Below are positions 1-7,847 of a DNA stretch of 25,857 bases, piece by piece. How positions within the stretch are numbered: position 1 is the first letter of the stretch; each line of letters opens with the position of its first letter. Source of the stretch: CAIYRG01 sp036273455 (GTDB lineage Bacteria; Pseudomonadota; Alphaproteobacteria; Micropepsales; Micropepsaceae); NCBI GenBank assembly GCA_036273455.1, contig DASUHP010000167.1, positions 1 to 25,857 of the forward strand, in the 5' to 3' direction. The notes beneath the pieces are model-generated. The model had not been told where the DNA came from. It did not search any database and saw nothing but the letters and a program-made list of their open reading frames with translations. The position numbers were made by a program, and so were the translations under genes.

Positions 1-1
1 G

Positions 2-385
2 CTGGTCGGCATCGTCAAAAAGAACGCCATCATGATGATCGATTTCGCCATTCAGCGCCGCGCCGCCGGCTTGCCGCCCGACGAGGCGATCCGTGAGGCC
101 TGCCTGTTGCGCTTCCGGCCAATCGCGATGACGACCTGCGCAGCGATCTTCGGCGCACTGCCGATCGCGCTCGGCACCGGCGCCGGCTCGGAATTGCGCC
201 AACCGCTCGGTGTCGCCGTGGTCGGCGGCTTGCTGGTGTCGCAACTGTTGACGCTTTACATCACCCCGGTGGTCTATCTCTATCTCGACAAGGCCGACCG
301 CCTGATCAAGCAGCGGATCGATCCTTCGGGCGACGCCCACGACGAGCACAAGCCGCGGCTGATGCGCGCAATCGCCGCGGAATGA
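2..385 (+). CDS. RND efflux permease, C-terminal fragment (cut by window edge)
   Basis: Only the last 127 residues are present; the reading frame is open to the left edge. It begins in the transmembrane segment carrying the VKKNAIMMIDFA motif (the lysine equivalent to AcrB K940 of the proton relay). It continues through the conserved LRFRPIAMTT and GSELRQPLG stretches and the last membrane helix ending in YITPVVYLYLD. This is the C-terminal signature of HAE1-type RND transporters, closest in style to the MdtB/MdtC subgroup, which export drugs or other amphiphiles across the inner membrane using proton flow. The hydrophilic tail after the last helix is about 30 residues. Substrate cannot be told. 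An adaptor gene probably lies to the left but is not visible. The segment strongly resembles the matching part of the permease at 21386-24526. Confidence 0.93.
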   Translation: MVGIVKKNAIMMIDFAIQRRAAGLPPDEAIREACLLRFRPIAMTTCAAIFGALPIALGTGAGSELRQPLGVAVVGGLLVSQLLTLYITPVVYLYLDKADRLIKQRIDPSGDAHDEHKPRLMRAIAAE

Positions 386-665
386 GATTGTAACCTCTGC
401 GGCTATTTCCGCACGGAATCCGCAACCACGGCGGCGGATACGGTCCGCCCCCTATGGCAATGACTTTTGTCACTCACGCAATAAAAAATTTTGACGGCGC
501 GCGAGTAAACCTCTGATTCAGAAGTGACTAAACTTCTACGCGTGTCGCGGCGGGGGGCCGCGCGGCTTCACCGTCGGGCCTCCCAAATCGGAATTTGGTT
601 TGCGCGAGGCGCGCGACGCGTGACTGCGTGGATCCCAGTTCCGGCGTTGTGTGTGGGGGTGATCG
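386..665. promoter_or_regulatory. 280-bp gap upstream of the LuxR gene with dyads and a weak promoter candidate
   Basis: No convincing gene is seen here. A 6-bp stem (433-438 with 444-449) lies just after the permease gene and has no T tract, so it is at best a weak terminator. An A/T-rich tract at 480-492 precedes TTGACG at 491-496, which could be a -35 box with an UP-like element, but I see no good -10 at the right distance. A perfect inverted repeat AGAAGT-N6-ACTTCT spans 520-537, and a second dyad CCAAAT-N4-ATTTGG spans 583-598. Either could be a binding site, for example for the LuxR protein itself; this is inference. GGGGG at 655-659 lies 6 nt before the GTG at 666 and serves as ribosome binding site. 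Confidence 0.35.
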
Positions 666-1817
666 GTGGATATCGATGCAAAGCGGCTGTCGAACGCGCT
701 GTCAGATCTTTACGCCGCGACCACCGATCCTCAGGCCAGAAGCGCTCTGGCGCATAATCTGGCAAAGGCGTTCGACGCGACCAGCTGTCTGCTGCACACA
801 CGCGCAGAAGACTCTCCTGGTGTGACCGTCCTTGGTGCGACAGCGAATTTGCAGGCGCTGATGCCTGCATATGCAAACTATTCCTATGCGCGGGACCTCT
901 GGGCCGAGCGCGGTGCGCGGCATGTCGGTCGTGCCCTGCTGGGGGAAGAAATCGTAACCGAACGCGAGCTGGTCGGCGCCGATTGGTACAACGATCTCTG
1001 CAAGCCGCATGATATACACTACATCGTCGGCGCGGTGTTTCGTGTCGAGCACGACATACAGGGCCAAATCGGCGTGCATCGTCCTCCTGATGCCGCGGAT
1101 TTCGGTGACGCGGATCGGGCCATGATGGACCTGCTGATTCCCCATTTGCGGCGGGCTTACCGGCTCATGCGAATTGTAGATACCACCACACGAGCCTCGA
1201 TCCTGTCTTTCGATGTGCTGGCTGCACTCGCAGTCGGCGTGTTTGTCGTCGGGCGCGACAGCCGAACGCTGCTTATGAATGCCGCCGCCGAGCGGATCGC
1301 GAGTGCGGGATCGCCGGTCGTGTTGCGCAATGGGCGCGTGTCCCTTTCGGATCCCAAACTTGATGATCGCCTGCACAAAACCGTTACTCAAGCCTGTCTG
1401 GCCGGAATCGGCCGCTCACTTTGCCCAGGTGAGGAGATTTTGGTCAAAAGCCGCGACGGGCACGACATTTTGCTACTTGTCATTCCCCTTCCGCCGGATG
1501 CCAAAACGACTGGCGCGACCGAACCGCTGGCGGTGATTTTGGCGGGCGAGCAGACCTCAGCTCCGGAAATCCAGGCGAGCATCGCCCAATCCGTTTACGG
1601 TTTGACGCCGGCTGAAACGCGTATTCTGCTGTCGCTGGTGAGGGGCCAAACCCTGCCGGAAATTGCCGCGAGCTGCGGTCTCAGCATTAACACAATCCAT
1701 TCCCAGGCCAAGGCGGTGTTCGCGAAGACCGGTGTCCGCCGCCAATCGGAGCTGGTTGCGAAGGTGCTGTCCAACCCGATTTGGCGGGTGAGCGCGAGGC
1801 TTCGCTCGCAAGCGTGA
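666..1817 (+). CDS. LuxR-family transcriptional regulator
   Basis: A 383-residue protein starting at GTG, chosen because GGGGG ends 6 nt upstream and no better start is seen. The C-terminus (about residues 311-370) is a LuxR/GerE-type helix-turn-helix, with the typical YGLTPAETRILLSL entry, a central ASCGLSINTIHSQ recognition region and an FAKTGVRRQSELV close. The first 180 or so residues and a middle segment (about 180-295, with a PAS-like VGVFVVGRDSRTLLMNAAAE stretch) are presumed sensor domains. There is no receiver phospho-acceptor pattern and no clear acyl-homoserine-lactone domain, so the signal is unknown. The gene lies 163 bp ahead of the large exoprotein gene in the same direction, so control of that gene is a reasonable inference. 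A dyad lies in the gap between them. Confidence 0.9.
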   Translation: MDIDAKRLSNALSDLYAATTDPQARSALAHNLAKAFDATSCLLHTRAEDSPGVTVLGATANLQALMPAYANYSYARDLWAERGARHVGRALLGEEIVTERELVGADWYNDLCKPHDIHYIVGAVFRVEHDIQGQIGVHRPPDAADFGDADRAMMDLLIPHLRRAYRLMRIVDTTTRASILSFDVLAALAVGVFVVGRDSRTLLMNAAAERIASAGSPVVLRNGRVSLSDPKLDDRLHKTVTQACLAGIGRSLCPGEEILVKSRDGHDILLLVIPLPPDAKTTGATEPLAVILAGEQTSAPEIQASIAQSVYGLTPAETRILLSLVRGQTLPEIAASCGLSINTIHSQAKAVFAKTGVRRQSELVAKVLSNPIWRVSARLRSQA

Positions 1818-1890
1818 GCATGCCATCGCCCTACGTCGGTGCGCCCACGGGTGGCGTCGGCGGCGGCGTGCACCGGATGAATCGCACATT

Positions 1891-1912
1891 GCATCACCTG
1901 ATTGGGTGATGC
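1891..1912. promoter_or_regulatory. Perfect 8-bp dyad in the exoprotein leader
   Basis: GCATCACC-N6-GGTGATGC is a perfect inverted repeat, 22 bp overall. It is the size and symmetry of a LuxR-family operator, and would also form a stable RNA hairpin. It overlaps the upstream candidate starts GTG 1906 and ATG 1909 of the exoprotein, which argues against those starts or for translational control. Confidence 0.45.
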
Positions 1913-1967
1913 GACGGCGCCGCCGGCCCGGAATCCTTCGCTCCCTGGTAGTCCATCCGGGAGAGTT

Positions 1968-1975
1968 GAGGGAGG
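1968..1975 (+). promoter_or_regulatory. Strong ribosome binding site that decides the exoprotein start
   Basis: GAGGGAGG lies 5 nt before a TTG codon at 1981 that is in frame with the exoprotein. No comparable purine run precedes the in-frame GTG 1906 or ATG 1909. Starting at TTG also gives a conventional signal peptide (basic residues, hydrophobic core, AFA cleavage site). Confidence 0.6.
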
Positions 1976-1980
1976 CGGGT

Positions 1981-4900
1981 TTGGATCATCTGGTTCGCGG
2001 ACGCCGTGTCGCCGTGCTGAGCATGCTCAGCGTTTCAATGATTCCCATTCTCAACCATCCGGCGTTCGCAGCGGGCGCGCTTCCCACCGGCGGCAATTTT
2101 GTCGCCGGCAGCGGCGGGATTTCCGGAACTGCAAGCCAGTTGACCGTCAATCAGACCACCCAACGCGGTATCATCAACTGGAGTGGCTTCTCCATTGGCC
2201 AGGGCAACAGCGTCAAGATCGATAACGGCTCAGGAGCGACGCTGAACCGTGTCACGGGCAGTGCGCCGTCCTCCATTGCTGGTTCGCTGTCATCCACCGG
2301 ATCGACATACATCATCAACCAGAACGGCGTCGTCGTTACGCCCACCGGCAAGGTGTTGACCGGCGGCAGCTTTGTCGCGTCCACCCGCGATACGAACGAT
2401 CCGGCGTTCATGGCCGGACAGACGCCGGAATTCACCGGCACGTCCGCGGGCGCGGTCGCCAACCAGGGGACTATCAAATCCAGCAATGGCGATGTGGTGC
2501 TGATCGGCAAGTCGGCCACTAACAGCGGCAGCGTCAGCGCGCCGAACGGAACGGCTGGTGTGGTCGCGGGCGATGATGTGCTGTTGCAGCCTTCGGGCAG
2601 CGGCCTGCAGATTGAAGTCAAAGCCGGCAGCGGGGACGCGACGAATAGCGGCAACATCGCGGCGGTGCAGGCGGTGATCAACGCCGTGGGCGGAAACGCT
2701 TACGCGCTGGCGGGCAATAATGGCGGGGTCGTGCGTGCGACCGGCACGAAAACGGTCAACGGGCATGTCTGGCTGACCGCGGGCGGCAGCGCGGATCTTT
2801 CGGGCAGCGTATCCGCGCACAACGCCGACGGGTCCGGCGGCGCAATCGACGTTCAGGGCAGCAACATCAATGTCTCCGGCACGCTGAACGCAAACGCCGT
2901 TGCTCCAAAGGGCGATGGCGGCAAGATCACCGTCGGCTCAAAGGCGGTCGCATCAACCAGTGTTTCCGGCACCGTGGAAGCGCGCGCCGGAGCACAGGGT
3001 GGCAACGGCGGCAGCATCGAAACCTCCGGCGAGGTACTGAATATTGGCGGCGCCACGGTCAATGCGTCGGCGCCGAAGGGATCGCCAGGGACGTGGTCGC
3101 TCGACCCCTACGACCTCACCGTGGATGCTACCGCTGCATCGTCGATCAACACGACGCTCGGGTCCGACACCAATGTCAACCTGCAGACGACCGCGAGTGG
3201 AACCAGCGGTCCGGGCACGCCGAACCCGTCGGGCAATGGCGACATTTTCATCAACAGCGTGCTGTCGTGGAACACGCCAGCGGCGCTGTCGATTAGCGCG
3301 TACCGCAACATCGACGTCAATGCGAATGTCACTGTGGGGGGCGGTGGCACGCTGTCGCTGACCACCGGCAGTGGTGGTAGCGGTGATTACATCATCGCCA
3401 ACGGCGCCAGCATCCAGTTCACGGGCGGCGCCGGCGCGGGCGCCGGACTTGTCATCAACGGCACAACCTACACGCTGATTTATGACATGACCGGATTGCA
3501 GAACATCAATTCCGGTCTGACCGGGAATTATGCGCTGGCGACTCCGCTCGACGCGACGAACGTTTCAAGCTGGATTCCGCTCGGGACAAATCCCGCGGCG
3601 CTTCCCATCCCTTACGACCAAAATTACAGTGTGCTCAATTCCGAAAAAGGCTTCAGCGGCATTTTGGACGGCCTGGGCAACGCGATCTCCAATCTGACGG
3701 TCAATCAGCCATCAGCCCAGTTCGTCAGCCTGTTTGGTTTTTCGACGGGTACGGTCCGCGACATTGGTCTGATTGGGTTTTCGGTCGCCGGCGATGGTAA
3801 TGGTGGCGGAATTGGCGGTCTTGTCGCGGCCAACTCGGGCGCGATCGAAAATTCCTACGCGATCGGTTCCGTGACGGGCGATGCCGCCAGCTATGCTGTC
3901 GGGGGCCTCGTCGGGACCAACGACGGCACGATAACCAATTCCCATTCATCTGGCACGGTCAGCGGCGGCGGCGGATATTACGGTGGTGTTGGGGGCCTTG
4001 TCGGGGCCAATGGCGGCACGATCACAAACTCCTGGTCATCAGCTGCGGTCAGCGGCGGAAATTATGTCGGCGGGCTTGTCGGGTCCAACAACAACGCTAT
4101 CAGTAACTCTCATGCCACTGGCACGGTGAACGGCATTAGCAACGTCGGCGGTCTTGTCGGATATAACACGGACACGGGAGACACGACGATCAGCAACTCC
4201 TATGCCACAGGCGCGGTCAGTGGCGATTCTCAGGTCGGTGGTCTGGTTGGATATAACTGGGGCACGATCAGCAGTTCCTATGCCACAGGCGCGGTCAGCG
4301 GCGATTCTCAGGTCGGCGGTCTGGTGGGCGTAAACGACGCCTACTGCAACCCCGGCACGATCACGGACTCCTTTGCCACAGGTGCGGTAAGCGGCACTGA
4401 AGCCGTCGGAGGCCTGGTGGGCGTTAACAACGGCAGTGTATTTAACTCGTCTTCCACAGGCGCGGTAACCGGCAATGATTATGTTGGTGGGCTGGTCGGG
4501 GCCGATGGTATCTTCGGCGAGGGGTCCGGCAACACGATCAGCGGCTCGTGGTCTTCCGGACGAGTAACCGGCATCTCGATCGTTGGCGGATTTGCAGGAT
4601 CAGAATACTCAAACACCGGCGCCAACAATTATTGGAACCTCGAAACATCCGGACAGAGCACGAGCGCGGGGAATGAGGTCGGGCTGACAACGGCGCAGTT
4701 GCAGGGCGCCTTGCCGGGTGGATTCGATCCAACTGTCTGGGGCACCGGAGCGGGGCTGTACCCATATTTTCTCTGGCAATATCCGAGCGGCACGCCGCAA
4801 GCGGTGAAAGGCATTGCGTACAGCGACCGCGGCGTGACAGCACTGTCGTCGGGCGCGGCGGTTTCGGTACTGGTCAACGGTACGAATGTTGGTTCGGCCT

Positions 4901-6744
4901 CCAGCGGTGCCAACGGCTATTATTATGTGCTGCTGGCGCCGGGCACGATTCCGAATTCCAACGGCCAGGTGCTGTCGTACTTATCCAGCAGCAATGTCAC
5001 CGGCAACAGTCTTGCCGATAATGCGAATGACGGCGTCTCCGGGCTCGATATCTATGGCAACACATTGCGTGTGGTAAGTTCCGGAAATGCTCTCTCCGCA
5101 CTGACAGCAGATTTGAATACGGCCGCCGGAAGCAACAGCGGTGCGGCATTTCTGTTCAACCCCGGCTCACCCCTCAGCCTCAAGAGTGGTGTGAATCTTG
5201 AAATCGATTCGAGCGCGGGAATTGGGATCGACGCACCGGTCACCACGAGTGGCGGATCGGTGACACTGGCCGCCAACACCGCTGGCAGCGGAGGCGCTGT
5301 AGACGTTGAAGCGCCAATCAGCACCAATGGCGGCAATCTGGTCATTGGCGGAAGAGCAAACCCGGCGGCGACTGCGGCGGCCGGAACGGCGAGCCACCCG
5401 AACGGTGTTGAGGTGCATGGCGCGCTGAACGCGGGCACGGGTGCGATCACCATCAACGGGCAGGGATTCGCCGGCGCCATCGGCAACGCCATGGGCATTG
5501 ATGTGTCCGCTCCTGTCACCACGTCCGGCAGCAATCCAATCACGCTGGTTGGGGCGGGCGGCGGTAGCGGCGCGAGCAATCAGAACTACGGCGTCAATGT
5601 CGCGAATGTCATTAGCGCGACCGGCAGTGGCGCGATCAGCCTCAACGGCACCGGCGGGGATTCAGGCGGTAGTGGCGCATCGAACCATGGCGTCGTGGTC
5701 ACGGCGGGATCCGGCGTTACGGCAACGAGTTTGATCTCAGGAAGCGGGGACGCGCTGTCGATCACCGGCACGGCCAGCAATTCCAGCGGCGGCGGGAATT
5801 ACGGGATATACACAACGTCGAAAATCAGCAATTCGGGACCAATCAGCCTCAGCGCGAATTCGATGTCTATCGGCGCGAGCATTGATCCTCCGGCCGCGAC
5901 AGTGACATTGCAGCCGCTAACCCCATCCCTGGCCGTGAATGTCGGCGGTACGAGTGATCCTGGCAACGGCCTGTTCCTCAGCAGCGCGTCTCTGAGTGAG
6001 ATCAGCGCCAATGCGCTGGTGATCGGAAATCCCAATGACACTGGACCGCTGACCGTGACCGGCGCGCTCACCACGGCCAGCGGCGGGGCGCTTCAGAACG
6101 TCAGTGGCCTGACGCTCTCATCCGGTTCGGGCCAGATTTCCGTCAACGCGCCGATCACTGTCACCGGCAGCAGCCCCTTTAACATCGCGGTCAATTCCGG
6201 AACGCCAATCACCTATGGCGCGACAGGGGTGATCAGCGCCACAGGACCGGGCATCCTAAACGCAACCATCAACGGCTTGTCCGCCGCCACGAATTTCTCC
6301 GGTGCAAATCTCGCGGGCGCAAATCTGAACGGCGACAATCTGAGCGGCGTCAATCTGTCAGGCTCGAATCTGTCAAAAGCAAATCTCAACAAGGCCAATC
6401 TGACCAATGCCAATCTGCTCAACGCCGATCTTACCGGGGCAAACTTCAACAATGCAGTGTGGACCGGCGCAACGGTGTCCGATTCCGGCACCTATACACC
6501 GCCGGCACTGCCTGCCGGGACCAACTGGTCGGGATTGAACCTCTCGGGCCGGAATCTGTCCGGCATGAATCTCGCTGGTTACAATCTCTCCGGTTCGAAT
6601 CTGAGCGGGGCAAATCTGGCCGGCGCCAATCTGACCGGGGCAAACCTCTCCGGCGTCAATCTCAGCGGAGCGGTTCTGTTCGGAGCTAACTTTACCAATG
6701 CAGACCTGCAGGGAGTGAATCTGCTCGGGGTGATAATCCAGTAG
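1981..6744 (+). CDS. Two-partner-secretion-type exoprotein with GLUG repeats and C-terminal pentapeptide repeats
   Basis: A 1,587-residue protein from TTG 1981 (1,612 if GTG 1906 is used). Residues 1-30 are a signal peptide ending AFA. About residues 32-170 match the filamentous-haemagglutinin N-terminal (TPS) domain, with a QRGIINWSGFSIG stretch and NQNG at 113-116 (related to the NPNG motif of TpsA proteins). A WSLDPYD motif at 372-378 is common in this family. Residues 611-880 hold ten GLUG-type repeats (VGGLVGxN...). A short Gly/Ser-rich beta region follows. Residues 1438-1584 are 26 pentapeptide repeats (N/D-L-x-x-A type) in two blocks split by a linker. The whole is predicted to be an extended beta-helical surface or secreted protein, perhaps an adhesin. 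TpsA proteins need an outer-membrane TpsB pore; none is seen in this window. There is no autotransporter barrel. The preceding LuxR gene may regulate it. Confidence 0.85.
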   Translation: MDHLVRGRRVAVLSMLSVSMIPILNHPAFAAGALPTGGNFVAGSGGISGTASQLTVNQTTQRGIINWSGFSIGQGNSVKIDNGSGATLNRVTGSAPSSIAGSLSSTGSTYIINQNGVVVTPTGKVLTGGSFVASTRDTNDPAFMAGQTPEFTGTSAGAVANQGTIKSSNGDVVLIGKSATNSGSVSAPNGTAGVVAGDDVLLQPSGSGLQIEVKAGSGDATNSGNIAAVQAVINAVGGNAYALAGNNGGVVRATGTKTVNGHVWLTAGGSADLSGSVSAHNADGSGGAIDVQGSNINVSGTLNANAVAPKGDGGKITVGSKAVASTSVSGTVEARAGAQGGNGGSIETSGEVLNIGGATVNASAPKGSPGTWSLDPYDLTVDATAASSINTTLGSDTNVNLQTTASGTSGPGTPNPSGNGDIFINSVLSWNTPAALSISAYRNIDVNANVTVGGGGTLSLTTGSGGSGDYIIANGASIQFTGGAGAGAGLVINGTTYTLIYDMTGLQNINSGLTGNYALATPLDATNVSSWIPLGTNPAALPIPYDQNYSVLNSEKGFSGILDGLGNAISNLTVNQPSAQFVSLFGFSTGTVRDIGLIGFSVAGDGNGGGIGGLVAANSGAIENSYAIGSVTGDAASYAVGGLVGTNDGTITNSHSSGTVSGGGGYYGGVGGLVGANGGTITNSWSSAAVSGGNYVGGLVGSNNNAISNSHATGTVNGISNVGGLVGYNTDTGDTTISNSYATGAVSGDSQVGGLVGYNWGTISSSYATGAVSGDSQVGGLVGVNDAYCNPGTITDSFATGAVSGTEAVGGLVGVNNGSVFNSSSTGAVTGNDYVGGLVGADGIFGEGSGNTISGSWSSGRVTGISIVGGFAGSEYSNTGANNYWNLETSGQSTSAGNEVGLTTAQLQGALPGGFDPTVWGTGAGLYPYFLWQYPSGTPQAVKGIAYSDRGVTALSSGAAVSVLVNGTNVGSASSGANGYYYVLLAPGTIPNSNGQVLSYLSSSNVTGNSLADNANDGVSGLDIYGNTLRVVSSGNALSALTADLNTAAGSNSGAAFLFNPGSPLSLKSGVNLEIDSSAGIGIDAPVTTSGGSVTLAANTAGSGGAVDVEAPISTNGGNLVIGGRANPAATAAAGTASHPNGVEVHGALNAGTGAITINGQGFAGAIGNAMGIDVSAPVTTSGSNPITLVGAGGGSGASNQNYGVNVANVISATGSGAISLNGTGGDSGGSGASNHGVVVTAGSGVTATSLISGSGDALSITGTASNSSGGGNYGIYTTSKISNSGPISLSANSMSIGASIDPPAATVTLQPLTPSLAVNVGGTSDPGNGLFLSSASLSEISANALVIGNPNDTGPLTVTGALTTASGGALQNVSGLTLSSGSGQISVNAPITVTGSSPFNIAVNSGTPITYGATGVISATGPGILNATINGLSAATNFSGANLAGANLNGDNLSGVNLSGSNLSKANLNKANLTNANLLNADLTGANFNNAVWTGATVSDSGTYTPPALPAGTNWSGLNLSGRNLSGMNLAGYNLSGSNLSGANLAGANLTGANLSGVNLSGAVLFGANFTNADLQGVNLLGVIIQ
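3811..4600 (+). repeat. Ten GLUG-type repeats inside the exoprotein gene
   Basis: The protein repeat VGGLVGxNxGTIxNSxATGxVSG recurs about every 26-33 residues, ten times; the last copy is degenerate (VGGFAGSE). At DNA level two neighbouring units (4198-4248 and 4276-4326) are nearly identical over about 51 bp with an offset of exactly 78 bp, pointing to a recent unit duplication. Confidence 0.85.
6292..6732 (+). repeat. Pentapeptide-repeat tail of the exoprotein (12 + 14 repeats)
   Basis: Two blocks, 6292-6471 and 6523-6732, encode uninterrupted five-residue repeats such as NLSGA, NLAGA, NLTNA and DLTGA, separated by a 17-residue linker containing TPPALPAG. The tail ends only three residues before the stop codon. 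Pentapeptide repeats form a right-handed quadrilateral beta-helix (established for the family). Confidence 0.92.
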
Positions 6745-6824
6745 GTTCTTCTGCGTTGCGCCGACCCCGCTGCTGCTAAAGCGGGAAGAGTTTAGGTTCG
6801 ATCAAGTGATTCACCCCTCACCAG

Positions 6825-6888
6825 CGCGCCAGTGCGCACTTGCCTTCGCAAGTGCGGGCGCGGCGTCCTCTCCCTCAACGGGGAGAGG
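6825..6888. terminator. Two strong hairpins between convergent genes (terminator or REP-like element)
   Basis: The first hairpin has an outer 6-bp stem (CGCGCC 6825-6830 with GGCGCG 6857-6862), a 4-nt bulge and a perfect inner 9-bp stem (6835-6843 with 6848-6856) closed by a CTTC loop. The second is CCTCTCCC (6867-6874) with GGGAGAGG (6881-6888). Neither is followed by a proper T run. They sit in the 238-bp gap between the exoprotein gene and the oppositely oriented DsrE-like gene, which fits a bidirectional terminator or an intergenic palindromic repeat. The rest of this gap shows nothing recognisable. Confidence 0.5.
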
Positions 6889-6982
6889 AAGTTTAGTGAT
6901 TCGATCCGCTTCATCCTGCTGCTAGTTTGCCCACAATTATGGGAGCCAGGCTATGTCTGATCGTCGCTGACGGATGATGCAG

Positions 6983-7642
6983 TCAACTGACGGAGCCGCC
7001 GGCGCAATAAGTGCAGCCGGCTTCCTGCGCACGATTGATGCCCCATGTTCCCGACGGAAGCACGGTGACACCCGGGATCAGATTCGCGGTCCATTCCTTC
7101 AACGCTTCTTCTGCAGTCACTCCTGCATTAGCCGCGAGCTGCCGGCTCTGGCCGCGTAACGCCGTGCCGCACACGCCCATCACCGCGCCCTTGGCGAGCA
7201 GATGATCGAGTGCGATGTCGGGGTTTACCAACGCGCCGGGCTCGGGTTCGAACCACGGGTTTCTGGCGATCGGCGCTTTGGTTTTGACTTCGATGATATG
7301 GAGGGATTCTCCAATCCTGTATTTTTGCCAGATGGCGCTGTTCAGTGCGTAGGGGATCGCTTTGTGACGGAAGATCAGGACCGCCGTTGCGGATTCGTTC
7401 GGGATGAGGAAGTTGTTGACGAAGTCGAGGGGGAATCCGCCGTTGATGGCGTAAATATCGAACACCTGCTTGTGGCGGCCCTTGAGTGGCCCCGGCCAGT
7501 CCGGCCCGTCCGCCGGCGCGCTTCGGGCACGCGCCGCATTGCCCGCAAAGCCGAACAGCCCCAGCACCGACACGGCAGCGAAACGACCGAAAAAGCCCCG
7601 GCGGTGCGTAACTCCGTTTGTATGCTGATCGTCTTCGCACAT
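6983..7642 (-). CDS. Tat-exported DsrE-like protein
   Basis: A 219-residue protein starting at ATG 7642, chosen because GGAGG lies 7 nt upstream; the ATG at 7648 would be only 1 nt from it and the TTG at 7681 has no ribosome site. Residues 14-39 are a twin-arginine signal (RRGFF, then a hydrophobic stretch, then ARA), so export is folded and probably cofactor-bearing or disulfide-related. The mature part resembles periplasmic members of the DsrE/DsrF sulfur-relay superfamily (COG1416-like), with VMGVCGTAL and LPSGTWGINRAQEAGC. A CTYC (CxxC) motif lies 9 to 6 residues from the C-terminus, and one more cysteine sits in MGVCG. A redox or sulfur-handling periplasmic role is inferred; the substrate is unknown. 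It stands alone, convergent with the exoprotein gene and upstream-facing the efflux operon end. Confidence 0.7.
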   Translation of the reverse strand: MCEDDQHTNGVTHRRGFFGRFAAVSVLGLFGFAGNAARARSAPADGPDWPGPLKGRHKQVFDIYAINGGFPLDFVNNFLIPNESATAVLIFRHKAIPYALNSAIWQKYRIGESLHIIEVKTKAPIARNPWFEPEPGALVNPDIALDHLLAKGAVMGVCGTALRGQSRQLAANAGVTAEEALKEWTANLIPGVTVLPSGTWGINRAQEAGCTYCAGGSVS

Positions 7643-7847
7643 CCTCATCCCTCCGTCCCTGTAACGCCCCTTTATGACCAACCTGACATCGAATGGAGAT
7701 TTTCACGCCGCTCGCTTACGAACCGTCTTGTAGGGCCGCATCAATGTTTCTGCACTCGGCCGGAGGCAGCGTCGTCAGGCCATCCGCTTTGTGGGTCTTG
7801 ATCGAATCACACCGCGCGCGCCGCACCCTCCCACGGTAGAGGGGAAT
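7643..7847. other. 205-bp gap between efflux operon end and DsrE-like gene
   Basis: A modest hairpin (CCCTC 7826-7830 with GAGGG 7839-7843) lies a few bases beyond the outer-membrane-factor stop codon and may end the efflux transcript, although it has no U tract. I see no convincing promoter for the DsrE-like gene and no small gene. Confidence 0.3.
7650..7654 (-). promoter_or_regulatory. Ribosome binding site deciding the DsrE-like gene start
   Basis: GGAGG on the minus strand is spaced 7 nt from ATG 7642, ideal spacing, but only 1 nt from ATG 7648. Confidence 0.6.

Noticed and set aside
1906..1980. Upstream start (GTG 1906 or ATG 1909) for the exoprotein
   Set aside because: It lies inside a dyad, lacks a good ribosome site, and adds 25 Arg/Pro-rich residues ahead of a complete signal peptide; kept only as an alternative.
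3811..4600. Regularly spaced repeats that could suggest a CRISPR array
   Set aside because: The repeats are in frame, encode GLUG units and have no short identical repeats with unique spacers; no cas gene is near.
6967..7205. Short plus-strand frames opposite the DsrE-like gene
   Set aside because: They are shadows of the minus-strand gene without ribosome sites or motifs.
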